Assembly: GCA_934573935.1 (NCBI GenBank)
Contig: CAKTMO010000001.1
Location: 124,001-188,000 of the forward strand
Direction of reading: 5' to 3'
From: an uncultured Oscillospiraceae bacterium
GTDB taxonomy: Bacteria; Bacillota; Clostridia; Oscillospirales; Oscillospiraceae
DNA length: 64,000 bases
A model generated the notes under the pieces. The model did not search any database, had not been told where the DNA came from, and saw only the letters and a program-made list of their open reading frames with translations. Below are positions 42,204 through 50,806 of the stretch, one piece after another. The stretch's first letter is position 1. The number at the start of each line of letters is the position of its first letter. Position numbers and translations under genes: made by a program.

Positions 42204-43135
42204 TTCAGCTTCGCCTCCATCCAGTTCCAGATATCCTGATACACCGCGGCGCGGCGTTCCTTCTCATTCAGCAGCTCATGGCGCAGGCCGGGGTACAGCT
42301 TCAGGGTGCAGTCCGCCACACCGGCGCGGCGGAACTCCTGATACGTCCGGCGCACACCGGCGCCCATGCCGCCCACGGGGTCGTCCTGTCCGGAGATCAG
42401 CAGCACGGGGGTGGTCATATCCATGCGGTGCAGATTGGCGGGGCGCTGGTTGAAGCGGATGCCCCACAGCATCTCGTGAAACAGGCCCACGGTGGCGTCG
42501 TGGCCGCACATAGGGTCGGCGATATATTCGTCCACATTCTCCTCATCTGCCGACAGCCAGTCGTACTCGGTGCGGTTGGGCTTGAAGGTCTTATTATAGG
42601 CGCCGAAGGCCAGGGCGGTGACGGCCGCGTTGGTGGACGCCGCGTCACGGCGGGCCAGCGTGCCCGCCAGCGCCAGACCGCCCGCCAGGGCGGCGGGGCT
42701 CTGCCAGCCGGTGCCCATGAGGACGGCGGCCTTCACCGTGCCAGGATAGCGGATGAGATAGGTGCGGCTGAGGAAGGAGCCCATGGAGTGGCCCATCAGC
42801 AGCAGCGGCAGCTGGGGATACCGCTCCTTCAGCTTCGTGTGCAGCACGTAGACATCGTCCACCGGCGTGTTCCAGGTATTGCCGTCGCCGAAATACACGG
42901 GCGTGCCGCCCTCCGGCAGAGATCCGCCGTGACCCAGATGATCGTGACCCGCCACGATGACGCCGTGGTCGTTCAGGAAGCGGGCAAAGCCATCGTAGCG
43001 GCCGATATGCTCCGCCACGCCGTGGACGATCTGCAGCACCGCCACCGGCGTCACATCCTCCGGCACCCAGATCATGCCGTGAAGCCGCGTCCTTCCATCG
43101 CTGGAAAGAAACGTGAAATCCGTCTTATTTGTCAT
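42200..43135 (-). CDS. Alpha/beta hydrolase, monoacylglycerol-lipase-like
   Basis: The protein has 311 residues. HGVAEHIGRYDGFARFLNDHG is the typical serine-aminopeptidase S33/MAGL opening; the nucleophile elbow is GHSMGS (serine near residue 118), the acid is in ISGQDDPVGG and the histidine in GLRHELLNE. These enzymes split monoacylglycerols or lysophospholipids. It is divergent from glycerol kinase across an 88-base gap holding a near-perfect palindrome, so released glycerol could be phosphorylated directly. Confidence 0.9.
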   Translation of the reverse strand: MTNKTDFTFLSSDGRTRLHGMIWVPEDVTPVAVLQIVHGVAEHIGRYDGFARFLNDHGVIVAGHDHLGHGGSLPEGGTPVYFGDGNTWNTPVDDVYVLHTKLKERYPQLPLLLMGHSMGSFLSRTYLIRYPGTVKAAVLMGTGWQSPAALAGGLALAGTLARRDAASTNAAVTALAFGAYNKTFKPNRTEYDWLSADEENVDEYIADPMCGHDATVGLFHEMLWGIRFNQRPANLHRMDMTTPVLLISGQDDPVGGMGAGVRRTYQEFRRAGVADCTLKLYPGLRHELLNEKERRAAVYQDIWNWMEAKLK

Positions 43136-43164
43136 GGCAATTCCGTCCCTCCTGTGATATACTG

Positions 43165-43187
43165 ATGATGAGTATTATACTCATCAT
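43165..43187. promoter_or_regulatory. 23-bp palindrome in the lipase/glpK divergent promoter
   Basis: ATGATGAGTAT, one central T, ATACTCATCAT. The centre supplies TATAAT on the minus strand and TATTAT/TATACT-like -10 boxes on the plus strand, so one bound repressor would shut both genes. Confidence 0.7.
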
Positions 43188-43223
43188 ACCACAGCAAACA
43201 ACTCTTGAAAAGGGGGATTTGTC

Positions 43224-44717
43224 ATGGCATCCTACATTCTGGCGCTGGACCAGGGCACCACCAGCTCCCGCGCCATCGTATTCGACCGTCAGGGCGGCAT
43301 CGTGGGACGGGGGCAGTATCCCTTTACCCAGCACTATCCCCGCGCCGGCTGGGTGGAGCACGACCCCATGGAGATCTGGCGCACCCAGGTGCAGGCGGCG
43401 GCGGACGCCATTGCGGAACTGCCCGCCGGTTCCATCGCCGGTATCGGCGTCACCAATCAGCGGGAGACCACCATCATCTGGGACAAGGCCACCGGCATGC
43501 CGGTATACAACGCCATCGTGTGGCAGTGCCGCCGCACGGCGGAGCTGTGCGAGGAGCTGAAACGGCGGGGACTCAGCGAGCGGATCCAGTCCACCACCGG
43601 ACTTCTGATCGACGCTTATTTCTCCGCCACCAAGATCCGCTGGATCCTGGACAACGTGCCTGAGGCGCGGCAGAAGGCGGAGCAGGGGCAATTGCTGTTC
43701 GGCACGGTGGAGACCTGGCTCATCTGGCGGCTGACGGGAGAGCATGTCACCGACTATTCCAACGCCAGCCGCACCATGCTGTTTGATATCCACCGGCTCA
43801 ACTGGGACGCGGAGCTGTGCGGCATGCTGGGCATCCCCATGTGCATGCTGCCCCGCTGTGCGGGCAACTCCCAGCGGTACGGCACGGTGAAGGCGGGCAT
43901 TCCCGGGCTGGAGGCCCTGGCGGGCGTGCCGGTGTGCGGCGCGGCGGGCGACCAGCAGGCGGCGCTGTTCGGCCAGACCTGTTTCCGCGCGGGGGACGCC
44001 AAGAACACCTACGGCACCGGCTGCTTCACGCTGATGAACGTGGGCGGCAAGCCGGTGCGCAGTCGGGCGGGTCTTGTGACCTCTGTGGCGTGGAGCGTGG
44101 ACGACACCGTTACCTACGCGCTGGAGGGCAGCGTGTTCAACGGCGGCAGCACCATCCAGTGGCTGCGGGACGAGCTGCATCTGATCGACTCCGCGCCGGA
44201 GTGCGACCGGCTGGCGGAATCCGTGGACAGCAGCGGCGGTGTCATCGTGGTGCCAGCCTTTACGGGACTGGGGGCACCCTATTGGGACATGTACGCACGG
44301 GGCGCGATCCTGGGCGTCACCCGCGGCACGGGGCGGGCCCACATCGCCAGGGCAGTGCTGGAGGCCATCGCCTTTCAGGTGACGGATCTGATGCTGGCCA
44401 TGCGGCAGGACGCGGGCTGCGACATCACCTGCCTGCGGGCTGACGGCGGGGCCAGCGTCAGCGATATCCTGCTGCAGATGCAGGCGGATCTGCTGCGGAT
44501 CCCTGTGGACCGGCCCGCCATGGTGGAGACCACCGCCTTTGGCGCGGCGGCGCTGGCGGGGCTGAGCTGCGGCATGTGGCAGAGTCTTGACGAGCTGTCC
44601 GCCCTGCGGCGCAGCGACCGGATCTTTGCCCCCCAGCGGGTGCAGGCGGAGTGCGACGACGCCTACCGCATGTGGAAGCGGGCGGTGCAGCGCAGCGCGG
44701 ATTGGATCGAGCACTGA
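43224..44717 (+). CDS. glpK: Glycerol kinase
   Basis: The protein has 497 residues, the usual length. LALDQGTTSSRAIVFD (residues 5-20) is the phosphate-1 loop with the DQGTT signature, GVTNQRETTIIWDK the glycerol/ATP segment, YFSATKIRWIL the FGGY-family helix and GAAGDQQAALFGQ the ATP-binding loop. It makes sn-glycerol 3-phosphate in the cytosol. No glpF, glpD or glpP lies beside it; the partner is the divergent lipase-like gene. AAGGGGG precedes ATG 43224. Confidence 0.97.
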   Translation: MASYILALDQGTTSSRAIVFDRQGGIVGRGQYPFTQHYPRAGWVEHDPMEIWRTQVQAAADAIAELPAGSIAGIGVTNQRETTIIWDKATGMPVYNAIVWQCRRTAELCEELKRRGLSERIQSTTGLLIDAYFSATKIRWILDNVPEARQKAEQGQLLFGTVETWLIWRLTGEHVTDYSNASRTMLFDIHRLNWDAELCGMLGIPMCMLPRCAGNSQRYGTVKAGIPGLEALAGVPVCGAAGDQQAALFGQTCFRAGDAKNTYGTGCFTLMNVGGKPVRSRAGLVTSVAWSVDDTVTYALEGSVFNGGSTIQWLRDELHLIDSAPECDRLAESVDSSGGVIVVPAFTGLGAPYWDMYARGAILGVTRGTGRAHIARAVLEAIAFQVTDLMLAMRQDAGCDITCLRADGGASVSDILLQMQADLLRIPVDRPAMVETTAFGAAALAGLSCGMWQSLDELSALRRSDRIFAPQRVQAECDDAYRMWKRAVQRSADWIEH

Positions 44718-44966
44718 GAAAGACTGGCGAAAAATCTTCGATTTTTCTGCCAAGGGACTCACGGCCGACTGCGCCGTGGAGCAAAGCGGAACAAGTGCCC
44801 TTGGGGTACGCGCGTCCTTCGGACACACTTGCGGCCGAGAAGAATTTTTTCCACGTACACGCCGCGGAAAAAATGATTAAAATTTTTCGCCGCCTGCGGG
44901 CGGCGAACTCTGCGAGGCTTTTGTTGGGTATTTGATTAACAATTGATGAATTTCGCCCTGAAACAC
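44718..44966. repeat. Intergenic DNA after glpK with a repeat shared with 56377-56410
   Basis: No gene is visible. A hairpin GAAAAATC/GATTTTTC follows glpK near 44731-44750 and may end its transcript. Bases 44776-44809 hold a sequence (core AGCGGAACAAGT, then CTTGGGGT) nearly identical to 56377-56410. CGCCGCCTGCGGGCGGCG forms another hairpin near 44889-44906. Confidence 0.65.
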
Positions 44967-44995
44967 TTGCAAAATGGCGGGGCAGTGGCTATAAT
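44967..44995 (+). promoter_or_regulatory. Promoter of the zinc-ribbon protein gene
   Basis: TTGCAA (44967-44972), 17-base spacer, TATAAT (44990-44995). Confidence 0.82.
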
Positions 44996-45040
44996 CAGGC
45001 TTAATGAGGCCCTAATATTTGATCGAGAGGAGATATTTGT

Positions 45041-45520
45041 ATGTCATTCTTTGAAAATGTTGCAGAAAAAGCAAAGCAGTATGCCAATATTGCCGCCGAC
45101 AAGGCCAAGGATGTGGCCAGCGCCGCCGCTAACAAGGCCAGAGACATGAAGGAGACCGCCCAGCTGACCATGGCCATCAAGAGCGAGCAGCGGGAGATGG
45201 ATAAGAACTACCGCGCCATCGGCCAGTGGTTCGCCTCTGAGTACGAGGGCGAGATCCCCGACGCCGTGAAGGACGTTGTGGCCGCCATCGAGGCCAGCAA
45301 GGCCAAGGTGGAGGAGATGGAGGCCATTCTGGCCGAAAAGCCCCGCACGGAGATCGAGATCACCATCGAAAAGGGCGCCAAGCTGAAGACCTGTCCTGTG
45401 TGCGGCACCGCCGCCACCTCCCCCTTCTGCCCCGAGTGCGGTGCGGAAATGTCCCCCAAGGCGGAAGAGGCCGCCGAGGCTCCCGCTGCGCCTGAGACCC
45501 CTTCTGAGCCTCAGGAGTAA
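45041..45520 (+). CDS. Helical protein with C-terminal zinc ribbon
   Basis: The protein has 159 residues. The first 105 are charged and alpha-helical (FENVAEKAKQYANIAADKAK and following), likely a coiled coil of the kind seen in phage-shock or YtxH-like proteins, with no membrane segment. A zinc ribbon CPVCG...CPECG spans residues about 117-134. The acidic proline-rich tail (EEAAEAPAAPETPSEPQE) is disordered. It has its own promoter and terminator. The function is unknown; similar small zinc-ribbon proteins are common in Clostridia. Confidence 0.78.
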   Translation: MSFFENVAEKAKQYANIAADKAKDVASAAANKARDMKETAQLTMAIKSEQREMDKNYRAIGQWFASEYEGEIPDAVKDVVAAIEASKAKVEEMEAILAEKPRTEIEITIEKGAKLKTCPVCGTAATSPFCPECGAEMSPKAEEAAEAPAAPETPSEPQE

Positions 45521-45531
45521 CTTTGCATGAC

Positions 45532-45560
45532 AAAATGACCGCCCAAGGGCGGTCATTTTT
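45532..45560 (+). terminator. Terminator after the zinc-ribbon gene
   Basis: AAAATGACCGCC, loop CAAG, GGCGGTCATTTT with a further T. Confidence 0.9.
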
Positions 45561-45613
45561 CTTGCGTTTTCCGGCGGTTTCCTGTATGCTGGTGGTAAGA
45601 GGAGGTGTTGCCC

Positions 45614-46531
45614 GTGACGCTTTTGCAGATGAATTACATTCTGGAGATCGACCGGTGCGGCTCCATCAATCGGGCGGCGCAGAATCTGTTCGTGTCCCAG
45701 TCCGCCCTGTCCAGCGCCATTGCCGAGGTGGAGAAGGAGCTGGGGATCACGGTGTTCCACCGCTCCAACCGCGGCGTGGCGCTGACGGAGGACGGGCGGG
45801 AGCTGCTGAACCAGATCATCCCCATTGTGGAGCGCAGCCGCAAGATCACCCGCTATTACAGCGAGCGCAAGGCGGAGAACCGCGTTACCCTGTCCATCGC
45901 CGCCCAGCGCTATCCCTTCTGCGCCAAGGCGTTTGTGGAGTTTCTGCATCTGCGGGAGGAGCCCCGCATCGAGGTCAGCTTCAAGGAGGTGGAGATGGCC
46001 GCCGTCATCGAGCAGGTGGCCCAGCAGCAGAGCGATCTGGGCGTGATCTTCGTCTCCGACATGACGGAACACTTCATCCGCCGCATTTTAGAGGGGCGGA
46101 ATCTGGAGTTCCACCAGCTGGCGCGGCTGCGGCCCCATGTGTTTATGCGGCGGGGCCATCCCCTGTCCGGCGAGGCGTCGGTGACGCTGGAGCAGCTGCA
46201 TCAATACCCCTACGCCGCCTTTACCCAGAGCGACACCAACCTGAACTACGCCGAGGAGGTGGTGGTGGGCACCGCCGCCGACTTTAACCAGGTGGTCTAT
46301 GTGTCCGACCGTGCCACCATCTACAGCGTTATCGCCCACACCAACTGCGTATCCACCGGAAGCGGCGTGCTGCCAGAGGGCTTCGGCGACGACCGGCTGG
46401 TGACGGTGCCCCTGACGGGGCAGCACGACATGCGCCTGGGCTACATCAAGCTGCGCTCCGTGCCCCTGAGCGAATCGGGCAAGGAGTTTGTGGACATTTT
46501 GCAGCAGATATTAAAAGAGTTGGAGGGATAA
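45614..46531 (+). CDS. LysR-family transcriptional regulator
   Basis: The protein has 305 residues if it starts at GTG 45614; GGAGG at 45601-45605 is 8 bases away, while an earlier in-frame GTG overlaps that site. The helix-turn-helix is GSINRAAQNLFVSQSALSSAI, and the effector domain contains the usual DLGVIF and HTNCVSTGSGVLP segments. It is tail-to-tail with megL, sharing one terminator. A role in sulfur or amino-acid control is a guess from position only. Confidence 0.87.
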   Translation: MTLLQMNYILEIDRCGSINRAAQNLFVSQSALSSAIAEVEKELGITVFHRSNRGVALTEDGRELLNQIIPIVERSRKITRYYSERKAENRVTLSIAAQRYPFCAKAFVEFLHLREEPRIEVSFKEVEMAAVIEQVAQQQSDLGVIFVSDMTEHFIRRILEGRNLEFHQLARLRPHVFMRRGHPLSGEASVTLEQLHQYPYAAFTQSDTNLNYAEEVVVGTAADFNQVVYVSDRATIYSVIAHTNCVSTGSGVLPEGFGDDRLVTVPLTGQHDMRLGYIKLRSVPLSESGKEFVDILQQILKELEG

Positions 46532-46573
46532 GCCCTCCGGCGGTATACATACGTATAGGGTACAGCATCACTT

Positions 46574-46605
46574 TGCAGGGGCGGACAGAGTCGTCCGCCC
46601 CTGCA
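46574..46605. repeat. Dispersed palindrome between LysR and megL
   Basis: TGCAGGGGCGGAC, loop AGAGTC, GTCCGCCCCTGCA is a perfect 13-bp stem of the same family as 9244-9272. Confidence 0.75.
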
Positions 46606-46629
46606 GCCGTATATTTGTTCCCTGACAGC

Positions 46630-46660
46630 AAAAAATGAGGGCCATCGGCCCTCATTTTTT
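46630..46660. terminator. Bidirectional terminator between LysR and megL
   Basis: AAAAAATGAGGGCC/GGCCCTCATTTTTT with loop ATC gives a U-tract on both strands. Confidence 0.92.
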
Positions 46661-46670
46661 ATATCCTTTT

Positions 46671-47864
46671 TTACAGCTGGGCCAGGGCCTGCTTCAGATC
46701 GGCGATCAGATCCTCGGCATTTTCCAGACCGGCGGACAGGCGGATCAGTCCGCCGGGGATGCCGGAGGCAGCCAGCTCCTCCTCGGTATAGGTGGAGTGG
46801 GTCATGGAGGCGGGATGCTCGATCAGCGTTTCGGCGTCGCCCAGGGAGACAGCCACGGTGATGAGCTGCAGGGCGTTGACCAGCTTGGTGCCGGCGGCGC
46901 GGCCGCCCTTGACCTCGAAGCTCAGCATACCGCCGAAGTCCTTCATCTGGCGGGCGGCGATGTCGTGGCCCACGTGGTCCTTCAGGCCGGGGTAGTAGAC
47001 CTTTTCCACGGCGGGGTGCTGATCCAGGAACTCGGCGATGGCCTTGGCGTTGGCGCAGTGGCGCTCCATACGGATCTCCAGGGTCTTCAGGCCGCGGAGG
47101 ATCAGATAGGCGGCGAAGGGATCCATGACCGCGCCGGTCATGTCCTTCAGGCCGAACATGCGGACCTCGCCGATGAAGTCGGCCTTGCCCACCACGAAGC
47201 CCGCGATCACGTCGCCATGGCCGTTGAGGTACTTGGTGGCGGAGTGTACCACCACGTCGGCGCCCAGGGCCAGGGGGTTCTGCAGGGCGGGGGAGGCGAA
47301 GGTGTTGTCGCACACCACCTTGATGGTGGGGTTATAGGTATGGGCGATCTCCGCCACGGCGGCGATATCGGCGATCTTCAGGTTGGGGTTGGCGGGGGTC
47401 TCCAGATAGACGGCGCAGGTGTTCTCCTTCAGGGCGGCCTTTACGGCGGCCAGGTCGGAGGTATCCACAAAGCTGACCTCGACGCCGTAGCGGCTCATGC
47501 CGTGGTTCAGCAGAGCGAAGGTGCAGCCGTACAGGGTACCGTCAGCCACGATGTGCTTGCCGGCGCCGGCGATGGTCCACAGGGCGGAGGAGATGGCGCC
47601 CATGCCGGAGGCAGCCGCCACGCAGGCCTCGCCGCCCTCCAGCGCCGCCACCTTATTCTCCAGCACGGAGACGGTGGGGTTGCCCAGGCGGGTGTAGATG
47701 TAGCCGCCCTCCTGACCGGCAAAGCGGCGGCCACCCTGTTCGCAGCTGTCGAACACGAAGGTGGAGGTCTGATAGATGGGGGTGGTCAGCGCGCCGTACT
47801 GCGCGTCCTTCACGTTGCCGGCGTGAATGGCCTTGGTACCCAGGCCCACATTGGGATTCATCAT
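46671..47864 (-). CDS. megL: Methionine gamma-lyase
   Basis: The protein has 397 residues from ATG 47864, chosen for AGGAGG 8 bases upstream. It is a Cys/Met-metabolism PLP enzyme: the PLP lysine is in SATKYLNGHGDV, the cofactor segment in YTRLGNPT and ASGMGAISS. LYGCTFALLNHG carries the active-site cysteine that separates methionine gamma-lyase from cystathionine lyases and synthases. It splits methionine to methanethiol, ammonia and 2-oxobutyrate. An O-acetylhomoserine sulfhydrylase is the main alternative but usually has longer loops. Confidence 0.9.
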   Translation of the reverse strand: MMNPNVGLGTKAIHAGNVKDAQYGALTTPIYQTSTFVFDSCEQGGRRFAGQEGGYIYTRLGNPTVSVLENKVAALEGGEACVAAASGMGAISSALWTIAGAGKHIVADGTLYGCTFALLNHGMSRYGVEVSFVDTSDLAAVKAALKENTCAVYLETPANPNLKIADIAAVAEIAHTYNPTIKVVCDNTFASPALQNPLALGADVVVHSATKYLNGHGDVIAGFVVGKADFIGEVRMFGLKDMTGAVMDPFAAYLILRGLKTLEIRMERHCANAKAIAEFLDQHPAVEKVYYPGLKDHVGHDIAARQMKDFGGMLSFEVKGGRAAGTKLVNALQLITVAVSLGDAETLIEHPASMTHSTYTEEELAASGIPGGLIRLSAGLENAEDLIADLKQALAQL

Positions 47865-47907
47865 AATTTGCTCCTCCTGCATCAATTTTTTGTTGAATAT
47901 TGCCGTT

Positions 47908-47936
47908 TTTATAAAACCTCTTCTTTAAAAATGTAA
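47908..47936 (-). promoter_or_regulatory. megL promoter
   Basis: Minus-strand TTACAT (47936-47931), 17-base spacer, TATAAA (47913-47908). Confidence 0.6.
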
Positions 47937-48026
47937 CACATTATCCAAAACAGATGGTAGTTCACAATCCCGATGTCTGGTTATCTGTTTATCTTATAAC
48001 GGCAATCGCAAATCAAGGAATATACA

Positions 48027-48058
48027 GAAAAGCAGCCGCGCTTTTGCGGCTGCTTTTC
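48027..48058 (-). terminator. Terminator after the 2-hydroxyacid dehydrogenase gene
   Basis: GAAAAGCAGCCGC pairs with GCGGCTGCTTTTC across a 6-base loop. Confidence 0.85.
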
Positions 48059-48080
48059 GCAATATTCGTTATCAAATGGC

Positions 48081-49046
48081 TCAATACCCGCGCTTGCGAT
48101 CCACCAGATGCGTCAGGGGGCGGCCGGCGGCAAAGTTCTCCAGATCCTCACAGAACATGTCCACATCCTTGTCGCGGGTATAGCCCAGGGACATGTTGCC
48201 CGCCACGTGGGGGGTGATGAGCAGGTTCTTCGTCTCCCACAGGAAGTGATCCCGCGGCAGCGGCTCCGGCACGAACACGTCCAGCGCCGCACCGGCGATG
48301 CGTCCGTCGTTCAGGGCCTCAGCCAGCGCCTCCTGGTCGATGGCGGTGCCGCGGCCCACATTGACCACCACGGCATGCCGCGGCAGCAGGGCGATGCGCT
48401 GCCGGTCCAGCACACCCGCCGTTTCGCCGGTGGAGGGCAGGGCCATCACCAGAATGTCGGTCTGGGGCAGCACGCTGTCCAGATCGGACAGCGTGACGAT
48501 CCGGTCAAAGGCGGGGTCGGCAGGCTTGATGGTGCGGCGGACGCCGCAGATGGACTTTGTGCCCATGGCCTTGGCCCGCTGGGCGAAGGTGGTGCCGATG
48601 TCGCCGGTGCCCAGCACCGTGACATTCGCGCCGCAGAGGGAGCGCACCGGCAGCGGCGGCAGCCATTCCCGCTGTTCCACCGCCCCCAGGGTGGGCAGCA
48701 TCTGCCGCAGCAGCATCAGGGTGACCATCAGGATATGCTCGGCAATGGTAACGCCGTAGGCACCGGCGGAGTTGGTCAGCAGCACGCCCTCGTGGGGATA
48801 CAGGGTCTCGTCCACATAGCGGTCCACACCGGCAAAGCTGGCACAGAACCATTTCAGCGCCGTCATGCTCTTCAGATCCGTCCGGTCAGGCATGCCGTAG
48901 ACGATCTCGTACTCCCCTGCCCGCTCATGGGGCAGCACGCCGTCCAGATAATAGTCCACCGTATAGCCGTACTTTCCGGCCACCGCTTCGATCTGCCGCT
49001 GATGATGGGGCTCGAAGAATTTTTCCACTACCGCGATCTTTTTCAT
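48081..49046 (-). CDS. D-2-hydroxyacid dehydrogenase family protein
   Basis: The protein has 321 residues from ATG 49046 (AAGGAG 8 bases upstream). NAD binding is shown by VLGTGDIGTTFAQRAKAMG; the catalytic Arg is in NVGRGTAIDQEAL, the Glu in the FVPEPLPRDHFLW segment and the His in ITPHVAGNM. It reduces a 2-oxoacid or oxidises a D-2-hydroxyacid. It begins 2 bases after the FAD-dehydrogenase gene's stop, so the two form an operon; the substrate is not identifiable. Confidence 0.9.
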   Translation of the reverse strand: MKKIAVVEKFFEPHHQRQIEAVAGKYGYTVDYYLDGVLPHERAGEYEIVYGMPDRTDLKSMTALKWFCASFAGVDRYVDETLYPHEGVLLTNSAGAYGVTIAEHILMVTLMLLRQMLPTLGAVEQREWLPPLPVRSLCGANVTVLGTGDIGTTFAQRAKAMGTKSICGVRRTIKPADPAFDRIVTLSDLDSVLPQTDILVMALPSTGETAGVLDRQRIALLPRHAVVVNVGRGTAIDQEALAEALNDGRIAGAALDVFVPEPLPRDHFLWETKNLLITPHVAGNMSLGYTRDKDVDMFCEDLENFAAGRPLTHLVDRKRGY

Positions 49047-49048
49047 GG

Positions 49049-50635
49049 TCACAACTCCTTTATCATTTCTTCCGCGCAGCGCATGCCGTCAGCCGCGGCG
49101 GAGAGGATGCCGCCGGCGTAGCCGGCTCCCTCGCCGCAGGGGTACAGGGCGCGGATATTGCTTTGGTACGTCTCGTCCCGCCCGATCCGCACGGGGGAGG
49201 AGGAACGGCTCTCCACCGCCGTCAGCAGGGCGTCGGGAGCGGCATAGCCGCGGATCCGCCGCTCCAGCAGAGGCAGGGCCTGGGCGATGCTGTCCGCCAC
49301 AAAGGGGGGCAGACAGCGGTGCAGGTCGGTATAGGCGACGCCGGGGCGATAACTGGGCTGCACGCTGCCCGGGGCCACGGTGGGCCGGTTCAGCAGGAAG
49401 TCCTCCACCCGCTGACAGGGGGCGCGGTAGTCTCCGCCGCCCAGGGCGTAGGCCGCCTCCTCCAGCTGCCGCTGGAAGCGGATGCCCGCCAGGGGGTCGC
49501 GGTCGCCGCCGTAATCCTCCGGCGTCACGTTGATCAGCAGGGCGCCGTTGATGTTCTCCTTATCTCTGGCGTATTCACTCATGCCGTTGGTGACCACCCT
49601 GCCCTGCTCTGAGGCGGCGGCCACCACCTGTCCGCCGGGGCAGACGCAGAAGGAAAAGGCGCTGCGGCCGTTGTCCAGATGGCAGGATAATTTATAGGTG
49701 GACGGCGGCAGGCAGGGGTGGCCCGCGTACTGCTTATACTGGGCCGCGTCCATATCCGCCTGTCGGTGCTCGATCCGCACGCCCACGGCAAAGGGCTTGG
49801 CGGTCATGGCCACGCCCGCGTGATGCAGCATCTCCACCGTGTCCCGCGCGCTGTGACCCAGGGCCAGCATGGCCTGGCGGCAGGGCAGCGTATAGAGCCC
49901 CTGCTGTCCCTGCACCGTCAGGGCCGTCAGGCGGCCCTGCTCGGTGGTGATCCCCACCAGTCTGTGGCCGAAGCGGATATCCGCCCCCAGGGCCAGCAGC
50001 TCTTTGCGCAGGTTTTGCAGGGCGATGTGCAGCATATCGGTGCCCACGTGGGGCTTGGCGTCCCACAGGATGCTGTCCGGTGCGCCGCAGCGCACCAGCT
50101 CCTCCAGAATAAAGCGGTGGCGCACATCCTTGGTGCCGGTGTTCAGCTTGCCGTCGGAAAAAGCGCCGGCGCCGCCCTCGCCAAACTGGACGTTGGACTC
50201 GGTGTCCAGCAGGCCCTTCTGCCAGAAGCGCTGCACGGCCGTCTGACGGCGCTCTACACACTGGCCCCGCTCCAGAAGGATGGGCTTTGCGCCGCAGCGG
50301 GCCAGCACCAGCGCGCCGAACAGGCCCGCGGGGCCCATGCCCACCACCACCGGCGGCGTATCCGCCGCGGAAACAAACGGCGGCAGCGTATAGGCCTCCG
50401 GCACATAGGGGAACACATGCCTGTCCCGACAGCGCTTCAAAAGCCGCGCCTCGTCCTTCACCGTTACGGCTGCGGTGTAGACGAACCGCAGGCCGTCCCG
50501 CGCGTCGATGGCACGGCGCAGCACCTGGACACCGGTGATGTCCCCCTCACGGCAGCGCAGCAGGGCGGCGGCCTTCGCCTTCAATTGTTCCGCTCCCGCC
50601 TCGAGGGGGAGCTTCAGGCCCTCCAGCCGCAGCAT
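49049..50635 (-). CDS. Uncharacterised FAD-dependent dehydrogenase (COG2509-like)
   Basis: The protein has 528 residues. About 90 N-terminal residues form a small ferredoxin-like domain. VVVGMGPAGLFGALVLARCG (about 95-114) is the dinucleotide-binding loop, followed by GEGGAGAFSDGKLNTGTK, characteristic of this family, and the C-terminal FAD motif YPCGEGAGYAGGILSAAADG. The electron acceptor and substrate are unknown although the family is widespread in Firmicutes. It is followed at 2 bases by the D-2-hydroxyacid dehydrogenase, hinting at a linked redox conversion. Confidence 0.88.
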   Translation of the reverse strand: MLRLEGLKLPLEAGAEQLKAKAAALLRCREGDITGVQVLRRAIDARDGLRFVYTAAVTVKDEARLLKRCRDRHVFPYVPEAYTLPPFVSAADTPPVVVGMGPAGLFGALVLARCGAKPILLERGQCVERRQTAVQRFWQKGLLDTESNVQFGEGGAGAFSDGKLNTGTKDVRHRFILEELVRCGAPDSILWDAKPHVGTDMLHIALQNLRKELLALGADIRFGHRLVGITTEQGRLTALTVQGQQGLYTLPCRQAMLALGHSARDTVEMLHHAGVAMTAKPFAVGVRIEHRQADMDAAQYKQYAGHPCLPPSTYKLSCHLDNGRSAFSFCVCPGGQVVAAASEQGRVVTNGMSEYARDKENINGALLINVTPEDYGGDRDPLAGIRFQRQLEEAAYALGGGDYRAPCQRVEDFLLNRPTVAPGSVQPSYRPGVAYTDLHRCLPPFVADSIAQALPLLERRIRGYAAPDALLTAVESRSSSPVRIGRDETYQSNIRALYPCGEGAGYAGGILSAAADGMRCAEEMIKEL

Positions 50636-50682
50636 GGCGCGCCTCCTCTCCGTTGTTACAAAAAGTTCAAATATTCCGGTGC

Positions 50683-50706
50683 TTTCTTAAAGGTTGAATT
50701 AAGAAA
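50683..50706. promoter_or_regulatory. Inverted repeat upstream of htrA
   Basis: TTTCTTAA, 8 bases, TTAAGAAA lies 100 bases before the htrA start, next to a TATAAA box (50711-50716). It may be a stress-regulator operator. Confidence 0.4.
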
Positions 50707-50806
50707 ACTGTATAAACTAATCACCAAGATGAATGATATCACATCCCCGCTTGAAAATAAAGCGCCAGTTCCATAAAAATGCCGCGAAAAAGAAGGAGGA
50801 ATCCCT

